From Lucifuga dentata (taxonomy: Eukaryota > Chordata > Actinopteri > Ophidiiformes > Bythitidae): DNA of 64,000 nt. Below, piece by piece: positions 11,901 to 23,118 of this stretch. How positions within the stretch are numbered: the stretch's first letter is position 1; each line of letters begins with the position of its first letter. The position numbers and the translations under genes are program-made. Location of the stretch: the NCBI GenBank assembly GCA_014773175.1, contig VXCM01000282.1, positions 1,038,453-1,102,452 of the forward strand. Reading direction: 5' to 3'. A model generated the notes under the pieces. It was not told the origin of the DNA and did no database searches. It saw only the letters and a program-made list of their open reading frames with translations.

Positions 11901-14900
11901 ACATTTGGCTCAAACATGCACGATCGCCGGTATGTTCCTTTAACACAACCATGACACTAAGTTTTAACATATTTTTACCATCTAACCGACTGTATCTGCT
12001 CCCGTTCAATAATGTGACAACTGATATTACTCAGGTTCCCCCTCTGAGCATCCAGTCAGTTTTCCTGAAAAGACAGATTCTTTATGGATGGAGCGGCTGG
12101 GGATTGATGGAAGAGATCTGGCTGTGACATGGACTTTGCTGATGCACTATCTGTCTACTGTGACACAACCAAAGGAGGTGGAAGGAGCATGATAGCACAG
12201 CTAATGGCTGTTTTTAATCTACAGTTGTGCTTCTAGTTCCTTGCAATTATAGTTCTTTTGTCTTACAAACCTGATCATCTCCTGTTTCTCGGCCTTCAGC
12301 CAAGAGAACAGCGAAACCACAGTGGCAGTCCAATCAATGCAGACATCTCTGATTCTGTCTGCAGTACAAAGCACTGAGGCTGAGCTAAAGGGGAACTGGA
12401 CTCTATCTAATATGGCCAGCTGTTTGCAGTAGCTCAGTGGCTGATATTTAACCCCATGCAGCAGCTATCACCCCTCCTCCTGTGACAGGAAATGACAGAA
12501 ACAGAGTGGTTAAAGCAGACACACAACAAATATCCAAAGAACAATTATGTAACAACATGGCTGAAGCTGGACAACATATGTATGCTGTAATGCACAAACA
12601 TACAGCAGATTCCAAAAATCTTAGTCCACCATCAGCAACTATTGTCCAATATGCAAAAAGGACCATACAGGCGACTGTGCATGTTTGAGCCCAACATGAG
12701 CCTACATACATGTTAAGTTAGTGACAACCAATTTCAAAAACATAAACCTCTGTGTTTTAGTTTTCCTGTTATTTTTTCAAATTCCCTAATCTTTCAAAAT
12801 CAAATGTTCAGGTGATACGTCCACCTTAAAATTCAATGTTGCACCTTCCAACACTTATGCATGATTGTAGAGGGCATGGTCGTTTTAATTTCTTAGTAAA
12901 AGCCATCTTCTCCTGGGATTATATTCCCTGGTGGAGACATACATTGTCTTTCATGCAGCTATACTACAGGCCAGAAGTTTGAGGCCAACCCCAGATTTAG
13001 CATGACCAGACTGTGTAGCAAGTTAATCATNCTACAGGCCAGAAGTTTGAGGCCAACCCCAGATTTAGCATGACCAGACTGTGTAGCAAGTTAATCATAA
13101 AATGATATGGAGAAGGCAGACAGCAGGCTATTGAATAGAATGTTGGCAAGCAAGGGAGCAATAAGCAAGCAAGGGAGTTTGGGCAAGGGAGTTGGAACAC
13201 AACTGGAGTGCCAATGCACTAATACAGACAGGGCATGCCTTCATTAAAAATAATTTCTTAAGCCATAGTGACTACATAATGTGCTCTTGTTAACAAATTC
13301 TTCTTGAAAACTAATTAGTTACGTGTATTTTAAATATTTTTGTCATTTCCTGTGCAATAAATTGTAAAACAGTGTATTGATTTTGTTTCTACTCTGTGGG
13401 TAGCCTCAAAACGTCTGGTCTGTAGTGTAGGTGTTGAACCGGTTAAATACAATTAGTTAAAAAAAAAAAAGNTCAAAACGTCTGGTCTGTAGTGTAGGTG
13501 TTGAACCGGTTAAATACAATTAGTTAAAAAAAAAAAAGAAAAAGAAAAAACTTAATAGTCATCTTGATGGATTACTTCTTCAAACACATTTCAAGTCTCT
13601 ACAAGTTTATTTCAATAGCATACAAGAATGAACTGAAATCAATGGCAGTCTGGAAGGCAGGAAAAAGTTCTAAAATTTACCACTCCAGTCATATATTTTG
13701 TCATGCCCCATATAGACTGAAACAGTTCCAGAAAATATCCCTACACTCACAAGGAAACCTAAATATGACATTATCAAGTGTTGTTAGATTCATGCCAGCT
13801 CTAAAAGTTATTATGAGGAGCATCGGAGGCATGGCAGCCAGCATAAAATGGAGACATCAAATTGTCTGGATGGACAACAATAATGTTATGCAACTGTTCT
13901 ACACTTATTCACTCCTTAAGACTGATGGTGTAGATACAAAAGGCACACACTGTTTGACCACAATCTATAATCTTGCATTAAGAAAATTACAGCCTGAGCT
14001 GCAAGTCAAAAGGTTGTATGTTAAAGGACACGGTCAGCATTATTTTATCTTTTTCTTATCAACAAATCCAATAAAGGGACCAAAATCAACAATTTTATCT
14101 AACTTACTAACATTGTCTGTGTAGCCAAAGCCTGATATAGAAGTTTCTCTCTCTTTGTACCATCAAACTCTCCTTCTGTATCGTTGATATTTCATCTCTA
14201 TGAAGAACACAGACAGTACGATTTCTTTGTACAAGCTCTGTAAGCAAACCCACAATGTGAATCAAACTCGTGCATCGTCTAGAATCCACAACTGATCTGT
14301 CTCACATTAAAAGCATGTTACTGAGCAGAAACTAACTGGTCTACCATGGGAACGTATGGGTTTTTTTGATCTATATAGCAGACAGGGTACGTGAAACTGT
14401 AAGTACTGACGGTAGACTAAATCTCAAGTATGCTCTGATTATGAATAAAGTATAAAGTATAAGGAACAGGCAAACAGAGAAAGCTCCGTGATTTGTGGAA
14501 AGGATAAATGGCACTTGGCTGCTAGCAAGTGCCAAAATGTTTTGGTTTTTTTTGGGTTTTTTTTTGACAGATTTCACTGGTTGTTCTGTCTCATGCACCC
14601 TCAACTGAAAGCTCATTTAAAGACCCCAAGAGCTTGCCAATTAGAAGATTCCTAAAGAAACTGGGATTAAGCTTTATGTATACTTGCATCATTAAGTGCC
14701 ATCCAATAAATAATGTCACTTTCAGTGAGTCTATTCTAATGAACTGTCAAGCTGACATTAAATAAAAGGTCATAGCCTGTCATAAGCATGTCATGGCAGA
14801 CTTCACTAGCAAACAAGTCATCTGCTTTTAAGTATTGAGAGTACTTTGAACTGTAATGTGTATAATGACTTTCACTCAAAACTAATGATTTTACGATGGC

Positions 14901-17900
14901 GTCTCAAATCATTTCTTTGAGGCTGTGATAGATTGTTTCTTACATGCTGTGAGAAAAAAAAAAAAAAAAANAAAAAAAAAAAAAAAGAAAACAAGCCCAC
15001 TGCCCACTGCTTGAGATTTTTTCATTTAATTCACAAATAAAAATATAGTGCTAAATGATTATTCTGTGTGAATGGGACCATCAATTTGTTAGCTTTCACT
15101 AGATATGCTCTATGTGGAAATCTTGGGTCATTTGAAGCCTTTACAGAGGTCAGGAAATTATTCAAACATCTTTACTCTAGAGGCCCTGAAAGGAACTGTG
15201 AGTTTACCCTATTCACTGACTTTGTTTCTCATTTATATGTCATTTTCAGTTTTCCTTTCGGAGCTTCTGCATTGTGATTGTGGGGTTTTACACTGGCTGT
15301 AATGACAAAGCCAGGCAATCCAAACACGATATGTTTATATACATGTTAAAACTTTGATTCCAGTCCAGTTAAGGCAATAATTAGATTTGTTTCATGTAAA
15401 CACCATACTCAGACTGAAATCAGCATGAATTGACATAGGCAGACTATGCAATTGTAACTTGATTAAAACAAGCATGTAAAACATTAAAACAAGCATTGTC
15501 TTATAAACAAAATATATCACGCATAATGCATGAATTTCCTTATCTGGCTCCCCTCATATGCCAATTAAGCACTATCATGTAGATATCAGTCGCAGTAATG
15601 TAAGGTGTATGCAGGTAGTATTTATTGAACTCAAACATGCAAAATCACTGATATGGTCCTTTACAGACAAAAATTTAAGTATTTTATGCATGTAAATGTA
15701 CTGACATAGGGACCACCTAAGCAATGTTCTTGACTTGACCCAGAAAAAAGGAGTTTACGTTAAAAAGCACTAAATGGAATTATGCTCGATGATGTTGCCT
15801 ACACAGATTCTTCAAGAAACCAGTGAGATATGAGGATTTTTTTTTTTTTTACCTAGATGTGAGTTTTCATAAACCAAATTTTCCTTCTCAAGAGATGCAT
15901 TTGGAGTTCATCGTTCTTGTTGAGTTTTTAAGATTACGCCACGATTCAAAGGAAAGAGCAACTACAGATACCAACAATTACGCAGCTTCTTGGTTGATTT
16001 CCTTATCTTACTATAGCAGGTTATGCTAACAGACATATCAGCAGAAGTTATCAGGCCTGCTTATACAAAAGTGACTGCCGTGCACAAGCTGTTTCAGCAC
16101 GCTCACACCTCACTTCTTCCCTGAGCTCCCAAATGAGTTCAAAACAAAACCTGGGAGAGATGAGCTGACGATTAGGGCAGCATGCGGCGATGACAGATTT
16201 GGCTTTAAACACTGTATTCCCCATAGCTTAAATTCTGAATCTACAAGAGTGTTGTAATGTCTGGATTATCTCCAGTGGGCCACTGTCCCAGCCCTCCCCT
16301 CCACCATCTGTGCCACTCAGCAAATCCCAAGGTCTAGCTTTAATTTTCCTCTACATTACATCATCTCATCACATTCCCCCACTCTGCGTGATTGTGGGTG
16401 ATAACACACTCGCATACACACGTTTGAAGTTCTTCGGTTTGCTGCCATTTTCTCACATTTAGCTCAAAACACAGGTTGTAAGCTACTGAGGTAGTAAATA
16501 AGTGTTTCATGCTTAAATTTACTAGTCAGATCCTGTGCAGATCCTTTGACGCTGGTGCTCAGGCATACAAACTGTGTACCAAGTCAGCCTTTCCAAAGCT
16601 ATTTAATAGGCCTTGTGTATCACAAATTCACCAGAACCAACTTCTTGGCTCTTGTACTCTTAAAAGACTAGCCTGTTAGCCTCTCCTGACTCATGGTGTT
16701 CCTTAGGATGCTTTGTATAAACTTGTTTTTAAGGCAGGAAAATCTAAAAGCAATCAGCAGCTGTGCAAATAATTTTTTTTTAAAAAAGTTCAATTTCACA
16801 TACTGCTGTACAGTAAAGTCAGTGGATTTTAAGATAGCTCTAGGTTTTGTGGGCCAAGATAACAGAGCTCATTATTTTTTTAAGAAAGTCTTAATGACAG
16901 CATGCTTATGTATTTTGCATTTACTGAGATTTCCTACTTTCTGGCTGTACTACATGTAGAAGTTGGGGTTTGTCCAAGCTGCACGGCCATCATCTTGTTT
17001 TTGACCTCTAAGTGCTCAACCACAAGACTGCCCATCAGCCATTTTTGTAGGTACAAATCATCTGATGCAGGCAGCAGGCATCGGTCCAACTCTAACTAGA
17101 AATCTGCAAGGTGAATGGGACAAAGAGAAGTGACAGCCTGAGCAAGCGTGTGTGAGAGAGAGAAATGCTGCACACAACACCATAAACTGACAGGAAATAA
17201 CACCATCAGCCACCCTTTCGCCTGACAGCTGTAGTATTTCGCAATCAGAAGGGTTTACTATAAAACTCCACATAGTGACACTCTCTCTCTCTCTCCCTCA
17301 CTCTCCCAACAACAGGTACATTCATATTCACCCAAAGGAAAAAGCTAACCTACAAATACTGATGCATATAGTGTTTTTCCATCATATTCGATCAAACAGA
17401 CCAGTAGCTTCCCTTAAAAATCAGCCCAGTCCTTAAATAAAGTTATTCTTAGCTAGAAATCATATTTCATGGACTAATCCATTAATTGATTTGTTGTATC
17501 TTCAGTATTACTATCCTTCTACGGGCGAACAGTCATGCAGAAAGACCTCTTAAAACCTAGCGCTCATTAAGGCTAATGTCAATTTGTGATTATGATGCTA
17601 ATGTATGTATGTATGTATGTATGTATGTATGTATGTATGTATGTATGCATGTATGTATGTAATGTATGTATGTATGATGCTAATAGAGATCATTTTCCAC
17701 TAAGGACAAACAACAAATAAGTCATTACCCACAACATGAACATACCCAACACGAAGCATGAATCATCACATCACTCATATTGAAATTATGTCCTAGGGCT
17801 CAATATTGGCAAGATCCTCGGATACATTTTGATTCTGCGTCACTTGCTTCAACAGTGACTTCTATTCAATCTGATATTGATACTTAAAGCTTCAATCAAT

Positions 17901-20192
17901 AATAATTTACAGACTGCACAAAATAAACATAATGTATCAGCAGGGTTTGCAAGTGTAGCTGGTCATTGCCAGTCATTCATCTGTTACTGCAAATGGCTGC
18001 TGAGATTTCTAGCTTCATGAACAGGCAGGAATTCCTAGCTCTCTGGGAATGCTCCACAATCTCAGCCCTCCCTGAACTACCCATCATCTTTGTCTATTTG
18101 CTGGGAATGCTCCACACTCCCAAGCTTGGTTTACTTCCTCTAAACCCTGAAAACTGATACTAACTTCATATTACTGGGCAGATAAGCAATGATGTATCTC
18201 TAACTCATCTGACTCAGGAGCAAACATTAAGATAATGCAAGCAATGCATATTGCTTACCTGCCAAACATTAATATTACTGTAGTCAAAATATGGCTACAA
18301 TAATCTTAATGTTTGCTTCTGAGTCACTTTAATAAATGCTGGCCTTTTCCTGTACCCTTTCTTGCTAGATGTTTGTCAGCCAAAATTAAAATCTACAAGT
18401 GAATCTTTAAATTTGTTGCTACCTTTGGTTGTACTGCTAACTAATGAATCAAATCAAATAGATTTTACTTCCAAAAAACATTTGAGATTGTGAGATTAGA
18501 TATATGTTTGTGGAAGTTGAAGTCGTTTCCCATGTTTTACTGATAGCAACTTGAACATGCAAATATTAGGGATGAACACAAGATTTTACTTAATTCACTT
18601 CTTCTTTCAATATTATTCAGTAACATAAGTTTATTCATCTATTTCCCAAGGTACTAGAACAGAAGCTAACCCAGAAGTAGGGTGGGACTTCAGACATTTG
18701 GACATGTGATAGCCAAAAAAAAAAAAAAAAAAAAAAAAGAAAAGAAAGAAAAAAGTACAGGTGTAAATAATAACATCAACAACTGCTCTTTTATATTTAG
18801 GTTGCCAGAGAGCCAACACACAACTTGTTCCTAAATGGAATACAGCCATTATTAATGTAATTATCGCACCTGTGCTTTTCAATTTTTCTTAAACGGGTTT
18901 AGAAAATGGATGGATGGATGGATAAATTTTCAGTAGCGTTTCAGTCATGCAGTTTATCCATCAGGGCACACTTTTAATTATTTCCTGTAAATACAAAATA
19001 GCAGTGTTCATTCATTTTTACTAATTTGTAGGCACAGTTGTGTATAATTCATTACTTGATAGTGTGGAATTTATGGGACACATTTGTAATTTTATCATAC
19101 TTAATGGAAGAAGTTTGATGTAGTTTAGTGTAGTCTAATGTTGGACCTGCAGGTTTTGTAGTTTGGTAGGAAGATCTTACTGATTTAAGATCATACTGCC
19201 TGATGTTGTTATCAGGTTATCAAGTTATATAAGTAGTTTGTCCCACTTGGGATTTTAGGACCCAGGAGTTTGACACCATGGTGCCTAGTTTTGTAGTTTT
19301 CTAAAGCCCACCTGATTTTGTAGTTTGGTAAGGTGTGCTTCCTCTTGATGACCCGCTTTAGCTGGTTCACTATGATGGAGGTGAGCTGAGGCAGCGGCCT
19401 TCCTTCAAACTGAGACTTCACCTCAAAATCCACCAGTGGATCCTCCAGGAAGGAGAAGGACCAGTGGGAGAAGGGCATGCGGGTGAACTGCAGCCTCAAT
19501 CTGCCCACCACTCGCCTCATCTTGACGAACAGGTAGGCAGACTTCCCAAACACCAGCTCCACGTCGATGGCCAGGTGAAAGCCGCCATTGTACTCGATGT
19601 CCACCTCAAAGTTCAGTTCCTCGGGCATGCCGTCCTCGTTCAGATGCACCGGCTTCATGAGTCTGGCCGTTTTAAAGACGGGTAAAGAATTCCCCAGGGA
19701 AATATCCCTCAGACTGAGTCCCTCCAGGAGCCGACCTGCTGTCTTGGTCTGCAGCAGCTCCTCAAACTCCACCTTGATCTTTTTGGTGAGCCAGTGCCTT
19801 ACCAGCGGGGTGTCTCGGAGCTCCCTGAACAGGAACAAAAATATAGCGTTTAGGAAATTACACGTCTCGGGTTTGGCTGGGTCAGTGGGCTCGCTGTGAG
19901 AAGGCGGCGACGGTTGTTTGGGGTTACCGCCGGTGACAGCCGTTTCCTGCTGCCTGGCTGAAGCGGCCTCTTGCTGTTTGGAAGTAACAGATGTTGTGTT
20001 CTCCTGCTGCTGCTTGCCTGGTTCGGCATGTTGGGTATTAAAGTAATCCTTCAATGCGTATTCAGGCACTACTTTGACATACTGCACTGTCCTGCTTATG
20101 GGCTCGGGGCTTCTCCGGTAAATCAGCAGGAACTGTAGAATCAATGTAACGAGTGCACCGGAGAACGCGGAAATCAGGATTAAGTAAATCAT
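5947..20192 (-). CDS. pdzd8: PDZD8, 5' coding exons 1-3 (partial; continues beyond position 1)
   Basis: PDZD8 is an ER-anchored protein that tethers ER to mitochondria and endolysosomes and moves lipids through its SMP domain (family knowledge). Coding exons, in transcript order: 20192-19312, 8667-8542 and 6049-5947, all with GT/AG borders and phases 2, 2 and 0. They encode the first 370 residues. Residues 1-24 form a hydrophobic N-terminal anchor followed by YRRSPEP. A low-complexity Gln/Pro stretch lies near residues 45-105. The SMP domain follows, with conserved blocks FLFRELRDTPLVRHW, KIKVEFEELLQTKTAGRLLE, EYNGGFHLAIDVELVFGKSA and QLTSIIVNQLKRVIKRKHTL. Exon 2 gives the KPFFPF...VEGRLRVTLIECS segment and exon 3 the RLFILGSYDRETYVHCTLEV segment that precedes the PDZ domain in PDZD8. 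The PDZ, C1 and coiled-coil exons are not visible, so they should lie outside the window. Introns are 10,644 and 2,492 bp. The identification is secure; exact borders are inferred from consensus and phase. Confidence 0.93.
6630..6910. repeat. Probable interspersed repeat of unknown class
   Basis: The segment carries AATCAGGTGTGG and a closing GGACCCGGATTGAGAACCACTG phrase that resembles the end of a widespread fish repeat. I recognise the style but cannot place the family. It lies in PDZD8 intron 2. Confidence 0.35.
10541..10872 (-). mobile_element. 5'-truncated RTE-like LINE insertion with 14-bp target duplication
   Basis: On the minus strand an open frame runs without a break from the truncation point to its stop near 10568. 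It contains LRWFGHVQRRDSEHIGRRML and PGRRPRGRPKRR, typical of the extreme C-terminus of reverse transcriptases of RTE-like fish retrotransposons. The frame is followed by a short 3' tail of AAGAAGAAG type. The 14-bp sequence AAGTATTGCTTTAT is present exactly at 10527-10540 and again at 10873-10886, which is the target-site duplication. The intact duplication and open frame point to a recent insertion. It cannot move by itself because the endonuclease and most of the reverse transcriptase are absent. Confidence 0.85.
11575..11945 (+). mobile_element. MITE-like element, diverged partial copy
   Basis: Shares with the copies at 5228-5898 and 27962-28449 the order: TATATTCCC...GAGACATGCAT, a GGTTAAATAAAATTA block, TGATGGATTACACATC, TTTCAAGTCTCTACA, TTGTCAGTAAC, CTCAAACATGCA, and an end in TTCCTTTAA. 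It lacks the left end. Confidence 0.6.
12964..13098. repeat. Perfect 67-bp direct duplication flanking a single N
   Basis: Positions 12964-13030 and 13032-13098 are identical, with an N at 13031. Probable unmerged contig overlap. Confidence 0.85.
13406..13538. repeat. Perfect 66-bp direct duplication flanking a single N
   Basis: Positions 13406-13471 and 13473-13538 are identical, including a 12-A run, with an N at 13472. Probable unmerged contig overlap. Confidence 0.85.
15565..15663 (+). mobile_element. MITE-like element, right-end fragment
   Basis: CAGTAATGTAAGGTGTATG, ACTCAAACATGCAAAATC and GATATGGTCCTTTA match the right end of the family described at 5228-5898 and 27962-28449. Confidence 0.5.
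17601..17676. repeat. (TATG)n microsatellite
   Basis: Nearly uninterrupted TATG repeats with one TGCA variant and one short frameslip near 17660. Confidence 0.95.
18210..18326. repeat. Small inverted-repeat element, 24-bp arms
   Basis: Positions 18210-18233 and 18303-18326 are reverse complements with one mismatch (TGACTCAGG/AAGCAAACATTAAGAT). They enclose 69 bp. This fits a very short nonautonomous transposon or a hairpin. No coding content. Confidence 0.6.
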
Positions 20193-20400
20193 TTCGAGCA
20201 GCTGCCTTGTGGCCGAGTCCGAGTCAAAGTGTTTTCATAATCAAAAGGTTAGCCGTGTTAAACAAAGCAAGTTCCACCTGGTCGCTCTCAAAGCTGCCAT
20301 ATCATCCGCTCCTTCCTGAGCTTCAGCTTCCGCCGCTGATTGGACGAGCGACTGACGTACTGTGCGTCGTGACGGAGCCAGAATGTGTTCTTTGTGCTGC
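20193..20400 (-). promoter_or_regulatory. Likely PDZD8 promoter and 5' UTR
   Basis: GC content is higher than in the surroundings. On the minus strand there is a CCAAT box (ATTGG on plus, 20339-20343), and TGACGTAC at 20353-20360 resembles a CRE half site. The position directly upstream of the PDZD8 start codon supports the call. The transcription start cannot be fixed from sequence. Confidence 0.4.
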
Positions 20401-23118
20401 GTTCAGGTTTTGTTGTGTTTGCTGTAAATACCAGCTTCTCTTTAGGAAAGCCTGTTCACGTCAACACCGAGCTTTTCAGTCCGCAGCCAAAGCTATTAAC
20501 CAAGTAGGATTAAAGTGGGTTGTATTATCAAAATTTGAGTTTGATTTTGGTCTTTTAAAGATAAAACTCACTTGTTTTACCTCTTAAACTTGCTTCATAA
20601 TATGTAACCTATAAAGGAAGTAATGTTGATGATGGCTTTCAGCACTAAACCACATATTTCAGGAAACTGATTCTGCATTAAAGCATGCTACATGCTGCAC
20701 TGCTTGATTAAGAAACTGAGTGTGGACTCAATCACATAAAGTGATTTGGTTTATTCAGTTTTTAGTATAATGTATTGATTCAGTGTTCTATGTGGGGCAC
20801 AATGCATCACTTAGACCACACCTCACAGCCCCCGTTAAGACACTGCATTGTGTATGTTGATATCCCCATGTCACTCCACACAGTCTGGGCCAAATGGCAC
20901 CTCTAATACAATATTTTACAAGATCTAGACTTGCTGTCAGAAATTAGACACTGACAGGTTTTGGGGCAGCTGAAAATCTGAACTACAGTCAGGAAAGCAG
21001 TCAGTAGTTTTGGCCAATAGCTACAATACAGGTATATTAACAAAAACAGTGACAATAAGACCCAGGATATAAAACACTGAATTTCCTTTTTTAATTCTCT
21101 GCTACCAGTCCCTGCTAACACACCAAAGCAGATCTCTGCTAGGCAGATATGGCAAGGCTGCATGTGTAATTCATCAGAAAATACAAGCAGTAAATGATCA
21201 GACAGCATCTTACAGTGTCCGAACAGTAGTGGAGTTTCCCTGCCATTCTCTGCATACAAGTTTTAAGTCTCAGTTGAAGGACTATGATGAGTTATTAGGC
21301 TGAAGAACAACATCTGGGCTTATTATAGGCTGTCAACATTCACTTTCTTATGAGTGTCACAGCTGTGAGCTGGGCTGCACTTGTTTTCTGGCTTTTCCCT
21401 GTTTTATTAGGTTTTCTGTTTCTCATGGGAGCCCAGCAGAGGTCCCTAGTGTATTTTTCAGTGTGTAATCCTGTACTCCAACTGCTCTGACTGTTTCCTG
21501 TTCTCTCTTTATCCTTTGTGTATGCCAGTGCCTCTCCTGAGCTGAGCTGTTGCTGTACTGTATATCTGTGTCTCCTCCTGTTCCTTCTCCTCTGAGTATT
21601 CTGAGTTAGTATGTTTGTTGCCAGTGACTGTTCTGTTTCAGTATGTAAAACAAAGCATCTGCCTGCACTCAACATCTTCTGAATTCATGCCTGGTGTCTG
21701 CATTTGGGTCCTGTTACCACATTGAACACCACATTAAGTCCAACAAACCATGGACCCAGCAGGCACCTATAGTTCCTGTTTAGCCAGACCCAATCCCATA
21801 GACACAGTCATAATTCAAAAATTCAAAGTCAAAGATATAGTCATAATTTATTGTTTTCTCAGTTTTTAAATGTAACTTATGCATTGACATGTCTTTGGTT
21901 ACGACAAACATCCAAAAGTAAGCTGAAAGAAGTCAGATTAACAAACAGAACACATAACAGTTCATAAAAATGCACACAGACCTACCAAAGAAACAGCAAC
22001 TATTACTTGATGCTGACTGCAATTATCAAATCAGTTGTTTTTGTGTGATTTTCACTTGTTTATGTGTGTGATTTGAAGTTTAGTGGCTATTTGCCTGCAT
22101 GCTTTGGATAAGTAGGCCTATTATGCTGCAGCTGAGTTATCAATGCTGCAATCTAGAAACACTCCTCTAGTATATATAATATTGTAACACCAAATATATA
22201 GATAAATATGTCCCATGCATACAAAGTAAAACAGTATTTAGTCTATTTGATAATACAATGTGATTCGGACAGAATCCCATGCATTATAATGTCCTCGCTC
22301 TCATGAGCTTTGACTTTTGCTACAGGGTTAGAACATTCATGCTAAACTTAGAGCCATACAAGCTCTACAGTAGCAGCAGTAGTAACATTATTGGCACGTC
22401 ATGAATTATCTGGATAACATGATAGAAAAGTCAAGGAATCTTCTAGATTTATTAAATACATCATTGATGCTGGTCCATGCCACTAGTTTTGATGTAAAGG
22501 CGTTTTCAGTCTTACAGTATTTATAATTTCTGCAATTACCAGTTAAAAAAAAAAAAAAAAAAAAAAACAGCTTTGGGTTTTAGATGCTGTCCTGAGACAA
22601 AAGCTTTCTCACAATGGATTTCCTGATGCAAAAAAGACAAAAAACGAAACACTAAGTACTTATATTTCAACATTTATGTAAGCAAACTTGTCATGTGTGT
22701 ATTCCAGGTTTTGCTTAAAATGTCATATATTTGTTTTAGATAATAAAAAATATTACCTATGCCATGCACGTTTTCTCTTCGCCGCCAAGTAATTCTCTAC
22801 CATTATTTTTTTCAGATTTTTTTTTTTTTTTTTTTTCACGGACCAGCTCCTTATCATGTCTAGCCTCCCCAGCACTTGAACGCTTGGAGAAGTGGCAGCC
22901 TGTGAAGACTTCCTAAATGGAAAGCATACATTTACGAGGAGAGCTTGAAAGCAGCACAGCTCCTCTTTTCTTTTCGTTACGGAGCGTTTCATTTGTGACC
23001 CGCCGCCGCTCGGCTGGCAACGGCGCGTTATTCACCGCACTTGTCACTATTATTGTGTGTTTTTCGTTGATTTTACTTCACACACACTGTTTATATCCAT
23101 CCTGCTGTATTTACCAGC
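20401..23118. other. Intergenic region between PDZD8 and EDARADD
   Basis: Head-to-head spacer. It holds an LTR-retrotransposon remnant (21355-21820), an A run (22542-22566), a T run (22819-22837) and a short GC-rich island (about 22980-23040, with CGCCGCCGCTCGG) that probably belongs to the EDARADD promoter or 5' UTR. No other gene is supported. Confidence 0.6.
21355..21820 (+). mobile_element. LTR-retrotransposon remnant (LTR plus start of gag, Ty3/gypsy-like)
   Basis: The segment begins TGTCAC and reaches a CATTTGGGTCCTGTTACCACA phrase ending near 21721, a common form of fish gypsy LTR ends. A short leader follows, then ATG at 21750 opening with MDPAG, the usual start of gypsy-type gag in fish. 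The frame is lost about 20-25 codons later and no pol region or second LTR was seen. It is a decayed fragment. The class assignment rests on recognition of style, not a database match. Confidence 0.5.

Larger units (their letters stand above)
12655..13700 (+). mobile_element. MITE-like element, interrupted copy
   Basis: The left end reads AAAGGACCATACAGG then GCATGTTTGAGCC near 12657-12690. Inner blocks follow to about 12960, such as CTAATCTTTCAAAATCAAA and TATATTCCCTGGTGGAGAC. Family-like sequence resumes near 13430 with CGGTTAAATACAATTAG and TTGATGGATTAC and continues to about 13700. The unrelated 12961-13425 segment appears inserted. Two N-centred direct duplications (12964-13098 and 13406-13538) lie inside, so the local length is not reliable. 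Confidence 0.5.
8668..19311 (-). other. PDZD8 intron 1
   Basis: A 10.6-kb intron with no supported gene. It contains T and A homopolymer gaps with single Ns (near 9390 and 14971), an RTE-like LINE fragment (10541-10872), several MITE-like copies, two further duplicated blocks around Ns (near 13031 and 13472), a CT run (17280-17300), a TATG microsatellite and a 24-bp inverted pair (18210-18326). Confidence 0.75.

Noticed and set aside
13564..14124. 186-codon open frame on the plus strand
   Set aside because: Its first third is MITE-like repeat sequence, the rest has no recognisable domain, and it lies in a PDZD8 intron downstream of a doubtful assembly join.
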